From contig NZ_JBBOXF010000001.1 in NCBI RefSeq assembly GCF_038007465.1, forward strand, positions 2,553,001 through 2,617,000: 64,000 nt of DNA, given 5' to 3'. The stretch is from Sporosarcina sp. FSL K6-1508 (GTDB lineage: Bacteria > Bacillota > Bacilli > Bacillales_A > Planococcaceae). The notes beneath the pieces were generated by a model. That model was not told the DNA's origin and did not search any database. It worked only from the letters and a program-made list of their open reading frames with translations. Of this stretch, positions 8,283 through 17,108 are shown in pieces. How positions within the stretch are numbered: the first letter of the stretch is position 1; every line of letters begins with the position of its first letter. A program made the translations under genes and the position numbers.

Positions 8283-10640
8283 TTGGAAAACCGTGTCTTA
8301 AAAACACTTGAGTTCGATAAAATCCGAGATATGGTTGCAGTTCACTGCACATCATTTGCCGGTCGTTCTTATATGGAGAAATTAGTTCCCGTCAGCGATT
8401 TTGATGAAGTTGTAAAATTACTTGAGGAAACAGATGAAGGGTTGTCAATACTTCGTGTCCGTGGCAATGTGCCAATGGGCGGAATCAGCGATATCAGACC
8501 CCATGCTAAACGTGCACAAATGGGTGGCATGCTAAGTGCTTATGAATTAATGGAAACGGCTAACACAATCCGTGCTAGCCGAAATCTTCGTCAATTTATT
8601 GAAGCGATTATAGCGGATGAAGACATTGAAATACCCCATTTTATTACGAAAAAAGATGCTATTCCGATTTTGACAGGCTTAGAACATGAAATTAATGCAT
8701 GTATCGATGACAATGGACATGTGGTTGACAGTGCATCTGGATCGCTGCGTACAATCCGGCAGGGTTTACGGATCCAAGAAGGACGTGTGCGTGAGAAGCT
8801 GGAAAGTTATACGCGTGGCAAAAACGCAGCGAAAATGCTATCTGACGCGATTGTCACAATTCGGAACGACCGTTATGTTATCCCTGTAAAGTCAGAGTAT
8901 CGCTCGCATTATCGTGGTGTTATCCACGACATGTCATCGTCAGGCCAGACGTTGTTCATTGAGCCAGATGCAGTTGTACAGGCTAATAATGAAATCAGAA
9001 GATTGAAGTTGCAGGAACAGGAAGAAATTGAAAAGATTCTTATTGAACTATCTGCGAAAGTACAGGAAGTTGCACATGATTTGTTCACACTTGTGGCCAT
9101 ATTATCTGAAATCGATGTCATTCTCGCTAAAGCTAAATTTGGGATCGCACAAAAATGTACGAAACCAGAAGTGAATAATAAAGGCTATATACGTTTAGCG
9201 AAAGCACGACACCCGTTGCTTCCGATTGAAGAAGCAGTTGCAAATACAATTGAATTCGGTAATGACATCACAACAATCGTCATTACGGGACCGAATACTG
9301 GCGGAAAAACTGTGACATTGAAAACGGTTGGACTATGCACATTGATGGCGCAGGCAGGCTTGCCGATTCCCGCACTCGATGGCTCTGAAGTTGCCGTATT
9401 CGAGTCGATTTATGCTGATATTGGGGACGAGCAATCGATTGAGCAAAGTCTTAGTACATTCTCCTCCCATATGGTGAACATCGTCGATATATTAAAAAAA
9501 TACGATGACCGATCCCTTATTATATTCGATGAGCTCGGTTCAGGTACGGATCCGCAGGAAGGTGCTGCTCTTGCCATCTCGATTCTGGATGAAGTGCACG
9601 GCCATGGGGCGAGAGTAATGGCGACAACCCATTATCCAGAGTTGAAGGCATACGGCTATAACCGTCCAGGTGTTGCCAATGCTAGCGTTGAATTTGATGT
9701 TGACACGCTAAGTCCGACTTACCGCTTGTTGATAGGCGTTCCCGGACGCAGTAATGCGTTCGAAATTTCAAAACGGTTAGGATTGCAAGACCGGGTCATT
9801 AATCGAGCGAAAAAGTTCACGGGCACTGATCGCGGTGAAGTAGATTCAATGATTCTTTCACTGGAAACAAGCCGTGTCCAATCAGAAAAAGATGCGGAAG
9901 AAACACATGATATCTTACTTGAAACGGAACGCTTGAAACGTGAACTGGAAGAAAAACTCACAGAGTTCGATACCATGAAAGAACGCATGGAAGAAAAAGC
10001 AAAAGAGAAGGCAAAAAAAGTTATTGAAGATGCGAAGCGTGAATCCGAAGCGGTCATTTCAGACTTACGTGCAATGCGTCTAAATGTTGGTGCAAACGTA
10101 AAAGAACATGAATTGATTGAAGCACGGAAACGCCTTGAAGGCGCGGCACCTGCAGAAGCGAAAAAGAAGGCAGTTAAAGCAAAGGCGGCACCAAGAGCCC
10201 TTCAAACAGGTGACGAAGTGAAAGTACTCAGTTACGGTCAAAAAGGAACACTTATTGATAAAGTCTCGGACAACGAATGGATTGTTCAAATCGGTATTTT
10301 GAAAATGAAACTCGACCAGTCGGGACTGGAATATGTTAAACCTGAAAAAGAAAAACAACCGTATATATCCTCTTCTGTAAAAGGAAGAGATTCAACAGTG
10401 AAATTGGAACTCGATCTGCGGGGAGAGCGTTATGAAGATGCAATCTTCCGAACGGAAAAGTATTTGGACGATGCGCTCCTATCGAACTATCACCAAGTGT
10501 CAATTATTCATGGAAAAGGAACAGGTGCGTTAAGGCAAGGTATCCAACAATTTTTGAAAAATCATAGCCGCGTAAAAACATACCGTTTCGGCGAAGCGAG
10601 TGAAGGCGGACATGGTGTCACAGTTGTCGAACTAAAATAA
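8283..10640 (+). CDS. mutS2: MutS2 / RqcU ATPase with Smr endonuclease domain
   Basis: 785 residues, the same length as the B. subtilis protein. Family knowledge: MutS2 acts on recombination intermediates and, in B. subtilis, on collided ribosomes. It has a MutS core and clamp (residues 1-320), an ABC-type ATPase with Walker A GPNTGGKT and Walker B LIIFDELGSGTDP, a long charged coiled coil, a KOW-like stretch (QTGDEVKVLSYGQKG), and a C-terminal Smr domain with LDLRGERYEDA and IIHGKGTGALRQGI. TTG8283 has GAGGAAGTG at a suitable distance. It is probably co-transcribed with polX. Confidence 0.97.
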   Translation: MENRVLKTLEFDKIRDMVAVHCTSFAGRSYMEKLVPVSDFDEVVKLLEETDEGLSILRVRGNVPMGGISDIRPHAKRAQMGGMLSAYELMETANTIRASRNLRQFIEAIIADEDIEIPHFITKKDAIPILTGLEHEINACIDDNGHVVDSASGSLRTIRQGLRIQEGRVREKLESYTRGKNAAKMLSDAIVTIRNDRYVIPVKSEYRSHYRGVIHDMSSSGQTLFIEPDAVVQANNEIRRLKLQEQEEIEKILIELSAKVQEVAHDLFTLVAILSEIDVILAKAKFGIAQKCTKPEVNNKGYIRLAKARHPLLPIEEAVANTIEFGNDITTIVITGPNTGGKTVTLKTVGLCTLMAQAGLPIPALDGSEVAVFESIYADIGDEQSIEQSLSTFSSHMVNIVDILKKYDDRSLIIFDELGSGTDPQEGAALAISILDEVHGHGARVMATTHYPELKAYGYNRPGVANASVEFDVDTLSPTYRLLIGVPGRSNAFEISKRLGLQDRVINRAKKFTGTDRGEVDSMILSLETSRVQSEKDAEETHDILLETERLKRELEEKLTEFDTMKERMEEKAKEKAKKVIEDAKRESEAVISDLRAMRLNVGANVKEHELIEARKRLEGAAPAEAKKKAVKAKAAPRALQTGDEVKVLSYGQKGTLIDKVSDNEWIVQIGILKMKLDQSGLEYVKPEKEKQPYISSSVKGRDSTVKLELDLRGERYEDAIFRTEKYLDDALLSNYHQVSIIHGKGTGALRQGIQQFLKNHSRVKTYRFGEASEGGHGVTVVELK

Positions 10641-10709
10641 TACTGCTGACAGCAGAAGCCTTTTTTCAAGGTTCATGCAATGAAGAGAAATATATTACTG
10701 TTCTTGAAA

Positions 10710-10757
10710 CCTTTTACGTGCTTATCCGTATAGGAAGGAATGACTGAACGTAAAAGG
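10710..10757 (+). promoter_or_regulatory. Inverted repeat overlapping the ribosome binding site of the DUF350 gene
   Basis: CCTTTTACGT at 10710-10719 is perfectly complementary to ACGTAAAAGG at 10748-10757. The right arm overlaps the AAAAGGAG ribosome binding site of the gene starting at 10769. A folded leader could hide that site; this is inference. Confidence 0.4.
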
Positions 10758-10768
10758 AGCCGAAAACT

Positions 10769-11182
10769 ATGACGAAAACCGGATTTTGGAGTCATCCCTT
10801 AGTAGAAACTGCAGGCTACTTCAGTGTAGTCGTTCTATGCCTAATTGTTTCGATGGTGCTTTTTGAGCTCGTTACGAAATATAACAATTGGGAAGAAATC
10901 CGAAAAGGAAATGTTGCTGTATCCCTTGCGACAGGCGGAAAGATTTTCGGTGTTGCAAACATTTTCCGCTATTCGATCGAACAGCATAATTCATTGCCGC
11001 AGATGATTGGATGGGGATTGTTCGGATTTACCCTGCTTATATTAGCTTATTTATTGTTTGAGTTCCTAACACCAAAGTTTAATATTGATAAAGAAATTGA
11101 AGCAGATAATCGTTCCGTCGGCTTTATCTCTTTGACGATATCAGTGGGACTATCATTCGTTATAGGAGCAAGTATTTCATAG
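10769..11182 (+). CDS. yshE: DUF350 family membrane protein (YshE-like)
   Basis: 137 residues with four membrane helices: about 15-38, 48-66, 77-98 and 115-135. The family is a small inner-membrane protein of unknown function, and its position after mutS2 matches B. subtilis yshE. The start ATG has AAAAGGAGCC upstream. A 28-codon membrane peptide gene follows 13 bases after the stop and shares its terminator, so this is a two-gene transcript. Confidence 0.88.
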   Translation: MTKTGFWSHPLVETAGYFSVVVLCLIVSMVLFELVTKYNNWEEIRKGNVAVSLATGGKIFGVANIFRYSIEQHNSLPQMIGWGLFGFTLLILAYLLFEFLTPKFNIDKEIEADNRSVGFISLTISVGLSFVIGASIS

Positions 11183-11195
11183 GAGCCGTGAAGTT

Positions 11196-11282
11196 ATGGA
11201 GAAATTAGCAAAAGTATTACTCGTTGTCTGTGTCCTATTTATTGTTGTAGGAATTTATTGGATGTCCTCAAATACACCTTAA
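11196..11282 (+). CDS. 28-residue single-span membrane peptide
   Basis: MEKLAKVLLVVCVLFIVVGI begins a 28-residue peptide that is almost entirely one membrane helix, ending YWMSSNTP. AGGAG lies about 10 bases upstream of the ATG, and the stop codon sits inside the stem of the following terminator, which fixes the end of the transcript. It may be a small partner of the DUF350 protein. I recognise no named family. Confidence 0.6.
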   Translation: MEKLAKVLLVVCVLFIVVGIYWMSSNTP

Positions 11283-11308
11283 TCAGTTCATACTGATTAA
11301 GGTTTTTT
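11277..11308 (+). terminator. Terminator ending the DUF350 operon
   Basis: CCTTAATCAG (11277-11286) pairs perfectly with CTGATTAAGG (11293-11302), followed by six T. It overlaps the stop codon of the 28-residue peptide gene. Confidence 0.92.
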
Positions 11309-11358
11309 AAAAAAGATGATAAAGCATACGTTTTTTAAATCGAACCAATATCTCTACT

Positions 11359-11404
11359 TAAGGTGCTAGTCGCTCAGAGGCGACAGGCGCTTGCACTTTT
11401 CTAG
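11359..11404. repeat. Hairpin-forming intergenic repeat, copy 1
   Basis: GTGCTAGTCGC ... GCGACAGGCGCTTGCAC forms nested stems (GTCGC with GCGAC, and GTGC with GCAC) and ends CTTTT. A diverged copy with the same spine (GTGCTTGTTGCC ... ACAGGCGTTTGTGCTTTT) lies at 19269-19313. Two copies in noncoding DNA indicate a dispersed repeat. Confidence 0.55.
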
Positions 11405-11423
11405 CGGTCATTTTAATTTCTAT

Positions 11424-11452
11424 TTGAAACCTTCATCATTTACCTCTATAAT
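11424..11452 (+). promoter_or_regulatory. Sigma-A promoter for the acyl-CoA ligase gene
   Basis: TTGAAA at 11424-11429, a 17-base spacer and a perfect TATAAT at 11447-11452, about 50 bases upstream of the start codon. Confidence 0.8.
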
Positions 11453-11503
11453 TAAAATTAGGAATATTCAAAGTATTGACCAGGAGAAAGAGGGGGGCTT
11501 TTT

Positions 11504-13201
11504 ATGACAACGAAACCGTGGTTGGATTTGTATCCTGCCGAAATTTCCAAGACGCTTGACTATGAAAAAATTCCGATACAGGAATTTCTGACTAGGTCCA
11601 GTGCGAAATATCCAGACAAGACCGCTATGCATTTCCTTGGGAAAGACATTTTGTTTAAAGAATTTCATGAATCGTCTTTGAAATTCGCAAACTATTTGAA
11701 AACTATTGGAATCGTCAAAGGGGATCGGGTCGCAATTATGCTTCCAAACTGTCCGCAAAGCGCTATTGCTTACTATGGTATCTTGTATGCCGGGGCAATC
11801 GTCGTTCAAACGAATCCTCTCTATACCGAACGTGAAGTATCATACCAAATGGTGGATTCCGGAGCGAAAGCAATTATATCACTTGATATCTTGTTTCCGA
11901 GAATTTCAAAGATCGTTGCAGAAACGCAACTGGAACATGTCATAATTACAGGCATAAAAGACTACTTGCCATTTCCTAAGAATCTCATTTATCCGTTCAT
12001 CCAGAAAAAAGAAACTGGAATTAAAGTAAAAGTTGAGCATCGCGGGATGAATCATTTATTTACTGAAATAATGAAAGTCGGCAACCCGGATCCAATCAGT
12101 TATGAATTTAATTACGAGGAAGATATTGCATTGCTTCAATATACGGGCGGTACAACAGGTCCTCCGAAAGGGGTCATGTTGACGCATGCTAATCTGATTT
12201 CTAATGTTAAGATGTGTGGCGAATGGTTGTATGAGTGTAAAGAAGGCGAAGAAACTGTTATGGGTATTCTGCCATTCTTCCATGTATATGGAATGACAAC
12301 TATACTGATCCTATCTGTCATGCAAGGTAACAAGATGGTACTTGTGCCAAAATTTGATTTTGAAACGGCTTTGAAAACAATTGATAAACAAAAGCCGACA
12401 TTATTTCCAGGGGCGCCGACAATTTACATCGGACTATTAAATCATCCTGATCTTCAAAAATATGATCTTTCTTCAATAAAAGCATGTATTAGCGGTTCCG
12501 CTGCATTGCCGCTCGAAGTGCAGGAGAAATTCGAGCAAGTTACCGGCGGCAAACTGGTTGAAGGATATGGACTTACAGAAACGTCTCCTGTTACTCATTC
12601 GAATTTTGTATGGGCAGAAAAACGCGCTAAAGGATCAATCGGTGTTCCATGGCCGGATACTGATTCTTGCATACTCGGTCCTGACTCATCAGAACCACTG
12701 GCGAATGGAGAAGTTGGTGAAATTGCGGTGAAAGGTCCTCAAGTAATGAAGGGCTATTGGAACAGGCCGGAAGATACTCAACAAACGTTTCGCGACGGCT
12801 GGTTCTTGACAGGGGACCTTGGATATATGGATGACAAGGGTTATTTCTATGTTGTTGATCGCAAAAAAGATATAATCATTGCAAGCGGTTTCAATATTTA
12901 TCCGCGGGAGATTGAAGAGGTTCTTTATGAACACGATGCGATACAGGAATGTGTCGTTGCAGGTATCCCGGATCCATACAGAGGTGAAACTGTGAAAGCT
13001 TATATTGTCTTGAAGCAAGGCGCAACTGTAACAGAGGAAGAGCTCAATACGTATTGTAGGGAGAATTTGGCATCATTTAAAGTTCCGCGCCTTTATGAAT
13101 TCCGTACAGAACTGCCGAAGACTGCCGTCGGAAAAATTTTAAGACGTGCGCTTGTTGATGAAGAAAAAAAGAAACACGAAAAGGAATTACTTCCACTATA
13201 A
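11504..13201 (+). CDS. lcfA: Long-chain fatty acid-CoA ligase
   Basis: 565 residues. It activates long-chain fatty acids to acyl-CoA with ATP, the first step of beta-oxidation. AMP-binding motifs are intact: YTGGTTGPPKGVMLTH near residue 212, the YGLTETSP motif near 355, and GWFLTGDLGYMD followed by the hinge region VDRKKDIIIASGFNIYPREIE (quoted in part). The C-terminal lysine motif is KTAVGKILRRAL. The start follows a long GAGAAAGAGGGGGG tract. It heads the cluster with fadR, fadB, etfB and etfA, the same gene set as the B. subtilis lcfA operon. Confidence 0.95.
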   Translation: MTTKPWLDLYPAEISKTLDYEKIPIQEFLTRSSAKYPDKTAMHFLGKDILFKEFHESSLKFANYLKTIGIVKGDRVAIMLPNCPQSAIAYYGILYAGAIVVQTNPLYTEREVSYQMVDSGAKAIISLDILFPRISKIVAETQLEHVIITGIKDYLPFPKNLIYPFIQKKETGIKVKVEHRGMNHLFTEIMKVGNPDPISYEFNYEEDIALLQYTGGTTGPPKGVMLTHANLISNVKMCGEWLYECKEGEETVMGILPFFHVYGMTTILILSVMQGNKMVLVPKFDFETALKTIDKQKPTLFPGAPTIYIGLLNHPDLQKYDLSSIKACISGSAALPLEVQEKFEQVTGGKLVEGYGLTETSPVTHSNFVWAEKRAKGSIGVPWPDTDSCILGPDSSEPLANGEVGEIAVKGPQVMKGYWNRPEDTQQTFRDGWFLTGDLGYMDDKGYFYVVDRKKDIIIASGFNIYPREIEEVLYEHDAIQECVVAGIPDPYRGETVKAYIVLKQGATVTEEELNTYCRENLASFKVPRLYEFRTELPKTAVGKILRRALVDEEKKKHEKELLPL

Positions 13202-13209
13202 TGTAATGC

Positions 13210-13238
13210 TTGACATAACGGCCATTAACAACTAATAT
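13210..13238 (+). promoter_or_regulatory. Sigma-A promoter for fadR
   Basis: TTGACA at 13210-13215, 17 bases, TAATAT at 13233-13238. The predicted start of transcription falls in the adjacent FadR palindrome. Confidence 0.75.
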
Positions 13239-13276
13239 GAAAATATGAATGAACCATCATTCATATTTTCTTTTTT
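13239..13276. promoter_or_regulatory. FadR operator that also looks like the lcfA terminator
   Basis: Two perfect 14-base arms (13239-13252 and 13257-13270) around ACCA contain TGAATGA-NNNN-TCATTCA, the arms of the B. subtilis FadR box. The palindrome sits at the predicted fadR transcription start, so FadR would repress its own operon. The following CTTTTTT also makes it a plausible intrinsic terminator for lcfA. Confidence 0.75.
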
Positions 13277-13290
13277 GGTGGTGATTAATA

Positions 13291-13872
13291 ATGAAACGGG
13301 ATAAACCCAAATATAAGCAAATAGTGGACGCAGCGGTAATTGTCATCGCTGAGAATGGATACCATCAAGCGCAAGTTTCTAAGATAGCGAAAGAAGCGGG
13401 CGTTGCTGACGGGACAATTTATCTTTATTTTAAAAATAAAGAAGACATCCTAATATCTGTTTTTAGAGAAAAGATGGCGATTCTAATAACGAATGTCGAA
13501 GTCATATTGAAACAGGATATAGGTACATCCGAAAAGTTATTCAAAATGATCGATAATCATTTCCGTGTGCTCCATGCAGATCGCCACCTTGCAATAGTCA
13601 CCCAGCTTGAACTTAGGCAATCGAATAAAGAGTTACGTCTGCGAATTAACGATGTGTTAAAGGAATATTTAGTGCTTCTTGACGCGATTTTGAAAGAGGG
13701 AATCGATAATGGGACACTCGATGAAAGCTTGGATGTCCGACTAGCACGACAGATGGTATTTGGAACAATTGACGAAACAATCACTTCATGGGTGATGAAT
13801 GATCAAAAATATGATTTAATGAAACTATCACCTGAAGTACATAGGCTGATTATGAATGGAATGAAAGCTTAA
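13291..13872 (+). CDS. fadR: TetR-family fatty acid metabolism repressor FadR
   Basis: 193 residues. The N-terminal TetR helix-turn-helix (YKQIVDAAVIVIAENGYHQA, then VSKIAKEAGVADGTIYLYFKNKEDIL) is followed by an all-helical ligand domain. Family knowledge: FadR of B. subtilis represses beta-oxidation genes until long-chain acyl-CoA binds. Its position between lcfA and fadB, and the palindrome at its promoter, support this identity. GGTGGTGAT is the ribosome binding site. Confidence 0.9.
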   Translation: MKRDKPKYKQIVDAAVIVIAENGYHQAQVSKIAKEAGVADGTIYLYFKNKEDILISVFREKMAILITNVEVILKQDIGTSEKLFKMIDNHFRVLHADRHLAIVTQLELRQSNKELRLRINDVLKEYLVLLDAILKEGIDNGTLDESLDVRLARQMVFGTIDETITSWVMNDQKYDLMKLSPEVHRLIMNGMKA

Positions 13873-13876
13873 TTTG

Positions 13877-13927
13877 AATCAAGTTAAGCAGCTTCCGGCG
13901 GATGTTACAAATTTTGAAGGGGTTTAA
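13877..13927. repeat. CGGCGGATG intergenic repeat, copy 1
   Basis: AAGTTAAG, then TTCCGGCGGATG and ATTTTGAAGGGG, match a second copy at 17109-17158 in order and spacing. Both sit in short gaps right after a gene. Immediately after this copy is a palindrome (TTAATTGCG CAAG CGCAATTAA) at about 13923-13944. Confidence 0.6.
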
Positions 13928-13996
13928 TTGCGCAAGCGCAATTAAAAATTTGGACGCAATTAAGCTGAGGCGTAATTGATGGAAAGTGGGGATGAA

Positions 13997-14770
13997 ATGG
14001 AGTTTCTAACAGTAGCAATTGACGATGGCGTAGCTGTTGCGACAATCAACAGGCCACCCGCGAATGCGCTTTCACGAGCACTTATACTCGAAGTGGACGC
14101 ACTGCTTGACCAAGTAGAGGGGGACGATTCAGTACGGGTCATCGTTTTTCATGGGGAAGGCAAATTCTTCTCAGCTGGAGCAGATATTAAAGAATTCACA
14201 TCTGTAACATCAGGCGAAGAGTTTTCAAAACTTTCGGCAAGCGGACAAGAAGTTTTCGAACGGCTTGAACGTTTCTCTAAACCAGTTATTGCTGCCATCC
14301 ATGGCGCGGCACTAGGCGGAGGGCTTGAACTGGCAATGGCCTGTCACATGCGTATCGTAACAGAAAATGCGAAACTTGGATTGCCCGAATTGCAATTAGG
14401 TCTAATCCCTGGATTTGCAGGTTCGCAACGTCTGCCGCGCTATGTTGGCATGCCGAAAGCGGCGGAGATGTTATTAACAAGTGACCCGATCAGTGGAGTA
14501 GAGGCAGCTCGTCTGGGACTTGCCAATCAAGTCTGCACAGACGACGAACTTCTGCCAAAAACAATGGAGCTCGCTAAAAAAATCGCCAAGAAAAGTCCTG
14601 TCGCAGTGAAAGCTGCACTAGAGATGCTGCAATTTACGAAGCATCCTTCCTATTATGAAGGTGTGAAAGCAGAAGCTGATTCGTTCGGCGAAGTTTTCGT
14701 CTCTGAAGATGCAAAAGAAGGAATCCAAGCATTCCTTGAAAAGCGTTTGCCCGTATTTAAAGGAAAATAA
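13997..14770 (+). CDS. fadB: Enoyl-CoA hydratase/isomerase FadB
   Basis: 257 residues, as in B. subtilis FadB. It hydrates enoyl-CoA in beta-oxidation. Crotonase oxyanion-hole motifs are present: FSAGADIKEFTS near residue 60 and HGAALGGGLELAMACH near 100. The glutamate-bearing segment is LGLPELQLGLIPGFAGSQRL. I chose ATG13997 because GTGGGGAT lies just upstream and the product then starts like its homologues (MEFLTVAIDDGV). The alternative start at 13979 would add six residues. etfB follows 25 bases later. Confidence 0.93.
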   Translation: MEFLTVAIDDGVAVATINRPPANALSRALILEVDALLDQVEGDDSVRVIVFHGEGKFFSAGADIKEFTSVTSGEEFSKLSASGQEVFERLERFSKPVIAAIHGAALGGGLELAMACHMRIVTENAKLGLPELQLGLIPGFAGSQRLPRYVGMPKAAEMLLTSDPISGVEAARLGLANQVCTDDELLPKTMELAKKIAKKSPVAVKAALEMLQFTKHPSYYEGVKAEADSFGEVFVSEDAKEGIQAFLEKRLPVFKGK

Positions 14771-14795
14771 CCAATAAGTTGAGGAGGTCTGCAAT

Positions 14796-15569
14796 ATGAA
14801 TATTTATGTACTAGTAAAACGGACATTTGATACAGAAGAAAAAATCACGGTTTCAAATGGTAAAATCTCTGAGGATGGTGCAGAGTTCATCATCAATCCT
14901 TATGACGAATATGCAATTGAAGAGGCTATCCAGGTACGCGACGCGAATGATGGTGAAGTGACTGTCATTACAATCGGTGGGGAAGACGCAGAAAAACAAC
15001 TTCGTACTGCGCTTGCAATGGGTGCTGATAAAGCAGTTCTTATTAATACTGAAGATGACCTTGATGAGATGGATGAATTTACATCTGCAAAAATCATCGC
15101 TGAGTATTTGAAAGATAAAGAAGTTGATCTGATTCTTGCAGGAAACGTTGCTATTGATGGCGGTTCAGGACAAGTAGGACCACGTGTAGCTGAACTTCTT
15201 GGCATTAACTATGTGACAACAATTACAAACCTTGAGATTTCTGGGGCTTCCGTCAAAATCATTCGTGATGTTGAAGGAGATTCTGAAACAATCGAAACGT
15301 CATTACCACTGCTAGTGACAGCACAGCAAGGTCTTAACGAACCTCGCTACCCATCACTTCCGGGGATCATGAAAGCAAAGAAAAAGCCGCTTGAAGAGCT
15401 TGAGCTTGATGATCTGGATCTTGAAGAAGATGACGTAGAAGCAAAAACGCAAACAATCGAAATCTATCTTCCGCCACAAAAAGCTGCTGGACGTATTCTT
15501 GAAGGCGATATTTCTGATCAAGTGAATGAACTGGTAAATCTGCTTAAAAATGAAGCTAAAGTAATCTAA
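14796..15569 (+). CDS. etfB: Electron transfer flavoprotein beta subunit
   Basis: 257 residues. Together with EtfA it takes electrons from acyl-CoA dehydrogenases and passes them toward quinone. The ETF beta fold begins MNIYVLVKRTFDTEEKI, with the family region INPYDEYAIEEAIQVRD and the nucleotide loop LAGNVAIDGGSGQVGP. The C-terminal recognition loop follows LPGIMKAKKKPLEEL. GAGGAGG lies directly upstream of the ATG. Confidence 0.96.
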   Translation: MNIYVLVKRTFDTEEKITVSNGKISEDGAEFIINPYDEYAIEEAIQVRDANDGEVTVITIGGEDAEKQLRTALAMGADKAVLINTEDDLDEMDEFTSAKIIAEYLKDKEVDLILAGNVAIDGGSGQVGPRVAELLGINYVTTITNLEISGASVKIIRDVEGDSETIETSLPLLVTAQQGLNEPRYPSLPGIMKAKKKPLEELELDDLDLEEDDVEAKTQTIEIYLPPQKAAGRILEGDISDQVNELVNLLKNEAKVI

Positions 15570-15611
15570 TCTAATATAATCAGACTTTTAATTGTAATGG
15601 AGGGACTATAG

Positions 15612-16586
15612 ATGTCTAAAAAAGTAGTAGTACTTGGGGAAGCACGAGAAGGGGCATTGCGTAACGTTTCATTCGAAGCGATTGCAGCTGCTAAAAAGAT
15701 TTCCGGAGGCGGAGAGGTCGTCGGTGTATTACTTGGCGATGCTGTTCAGTCACTTGCGGAAGAAATGATCCATTACGGCGCGGATCGTGTCGTCACTGTG
15801 GAGCATCCACATTTGAAATTATATACTTCTGATGCATTCAGCCAAGCGTTCATGGCGGTTTACGAGCAGGAAAAACCGGAAGCTGTTGTATTCGGTCACA
15901 CAGCTTTAGGAAAAGATCTGTCACCTAAGATTGCTAGTAAACTAGCATCAGGGCTAATCTCTGATGTAACGGCTATTGAAGGCGAAGGCGATGCTGCAGT
16001 ATTCATCCGTCCAATCTTCTCTGGTAAAGCATTCGAAAAAGTGAAGAACAAAGATGGTCTTCTTTTCATTACAGTACGTCCGAATAACATTGCACCTTTA
16101 GAGCACGACGCAGGCCGGACAGGCGACGTAGCTGCCCTATCTGTTGATGTGACAAATCTTCGTACAATCATTTCTGAAGTTATTCGTAAATCGACAGATG
16201 GTGTTGATCTTTCAGAAGCGAAAGTTGTTGTTGCAGGGGGCCGCGGTGTGAAAAGTGCGGAAGGATTCGAACCATTGCAAGAACTTGCGACACTTTTAGG
16301 TGGAGCAATTGGTGCGTCTCGCGGAGCATGTGACGCGGATTACTGTGACTATTCTCTGCAAATTGGACAAACTGGTAAAGTTGTTACACCAGACTTGTAC
16401 ATTGCTGCAGGTATTTCAGGTGCAATCCAGCATATGGCGGGAATGTCCAATTCGAAAGTAATCGTTGCCATCAATAAAGATTCGGAAGCGAATATTTTTA
16501 AAGTAGCGGATTATGGAATTGTTGGCGACCTGTTCGAGGTTATTCCGATGATGATTGAAGAAATTAAAAAGATTAAGACAAACTGA
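15612..16586 (+). CDS. etfA: Electron transfer flavoprotein alpha subunit
   Basis: 324 residues. The N-terminal domain packs against EtfB. The C-terminal FAD domain shows VVAGGRGVKSAEGF near residue 207, GASRGACDADYC, and the signature YIAAGISGAIQHMAGM with SNSKVIVAINKD. GGAGGGAC precedes the ATG. It is the last gene of the fad/etf cluster, followed by a terminator. Confidence 0.97.
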   Translation: MSKKVVVLGEAREGALRNVSFEAIAAAKKISGGGEVVGVLLGDAVQSLAEEMIHYGADRVVTVEHPHLKLYTSDAFSQAFMAVYEQEKPEAVVFGHTALGKDLSPKIASKLASGLISDVTAIEGEGDAAVFIRPIFSGKAFEKVKNKDGLLFITVRPNNIAPLEHDAGRTGDVAALSVDVTNLRTIISEVIRKSTDGVDLSEAKVVVAGGRGVKSAEGFEPLQELATLLGGAIGASRGACDADYCDYSLQIGQTGKVVTPDLYIAAGISGAIQHMAGMSNSKVIVAINKDSEANIFKVADYGIVGDLFEVIPMMIEEIKKIKTN

Positions 16587-16596
16587 TTAAAATTGA

Positions 16597-16626
16597 AGCT
16601 CCCTTACAACAGCGGGGAGCTTTTGT
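16597..16626 (+). terminator. Terminator after etfA
   Basis: AAGCTCCC (16597-16604) pairs with GGGGAGCTT (16614-16622), followed by T residues. Confidence 0.8.
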
Positions 16627-16755
16627 TTATTTATAGTCTGTGGAAGTCGGGTCTAAACAGGTGCTTCCGCTTTTCAAAGCATATATTTAGCCCGCCATAT
16701 AGGTGCATGCTATAATACAGACATAGTTTATTTATTAAGAGGAGGAAATTTCATT

Positions 16756-17070
16756 ATGGCTATTATTCACGCAACCGATCAGAACTTTGATGAAAATATT
16801 AAAGAAGGACTTGTCCTTGTTGACTTTTGGGCACCTTGGTGTGGACCTTGTAAAATGATCGCTCCAGTTCTTGAAGAACTTGACGGCGAAATTGAAGGTA
16901 AAGCAAACATTGTAAAAGTTGACGTTGATGACAACCAGGAGACAGCTGGTAAATACGGTATCATGTCAATCCCTACACTTGTCCTTTTCAAAGACGGAGA
17001 GATTGTTGACAAAGTTGTCGGTTTCAAACCGAAAGAAGCACTTGCTGAATTGATTGCAAAACACGCTTAA
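16756..17070 (+). CDS. trxA: Thioredoxin
   Basis: 104 residues. It is the general cytoplasmic dithiol reductase, with active site WAPWCGPCKM near residues 27-36 and cis-proline in MSIPTLVLF. The ribosome binding site is GAGGAGG. Upstream at about 16706-16715 is TGCTATAAT, an extended -10 element, with only a weak -35, so trxA has its own promoter. Confidence 0.98.
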   Translation: MAIIHATDQNFDENIKEGLVLVDFWAPWCGPCKMIAPVLEELDGEIEGKANIVKVDVDDNQETAGKYGIMSIPTLVLFKDGEIVDKVVGFKPKEALAELIAKHA

Positions 17071-17108
17071 TTAGTACCTTAATTCAAGCAGAACTTCAAT
17101 CCCCTGCC

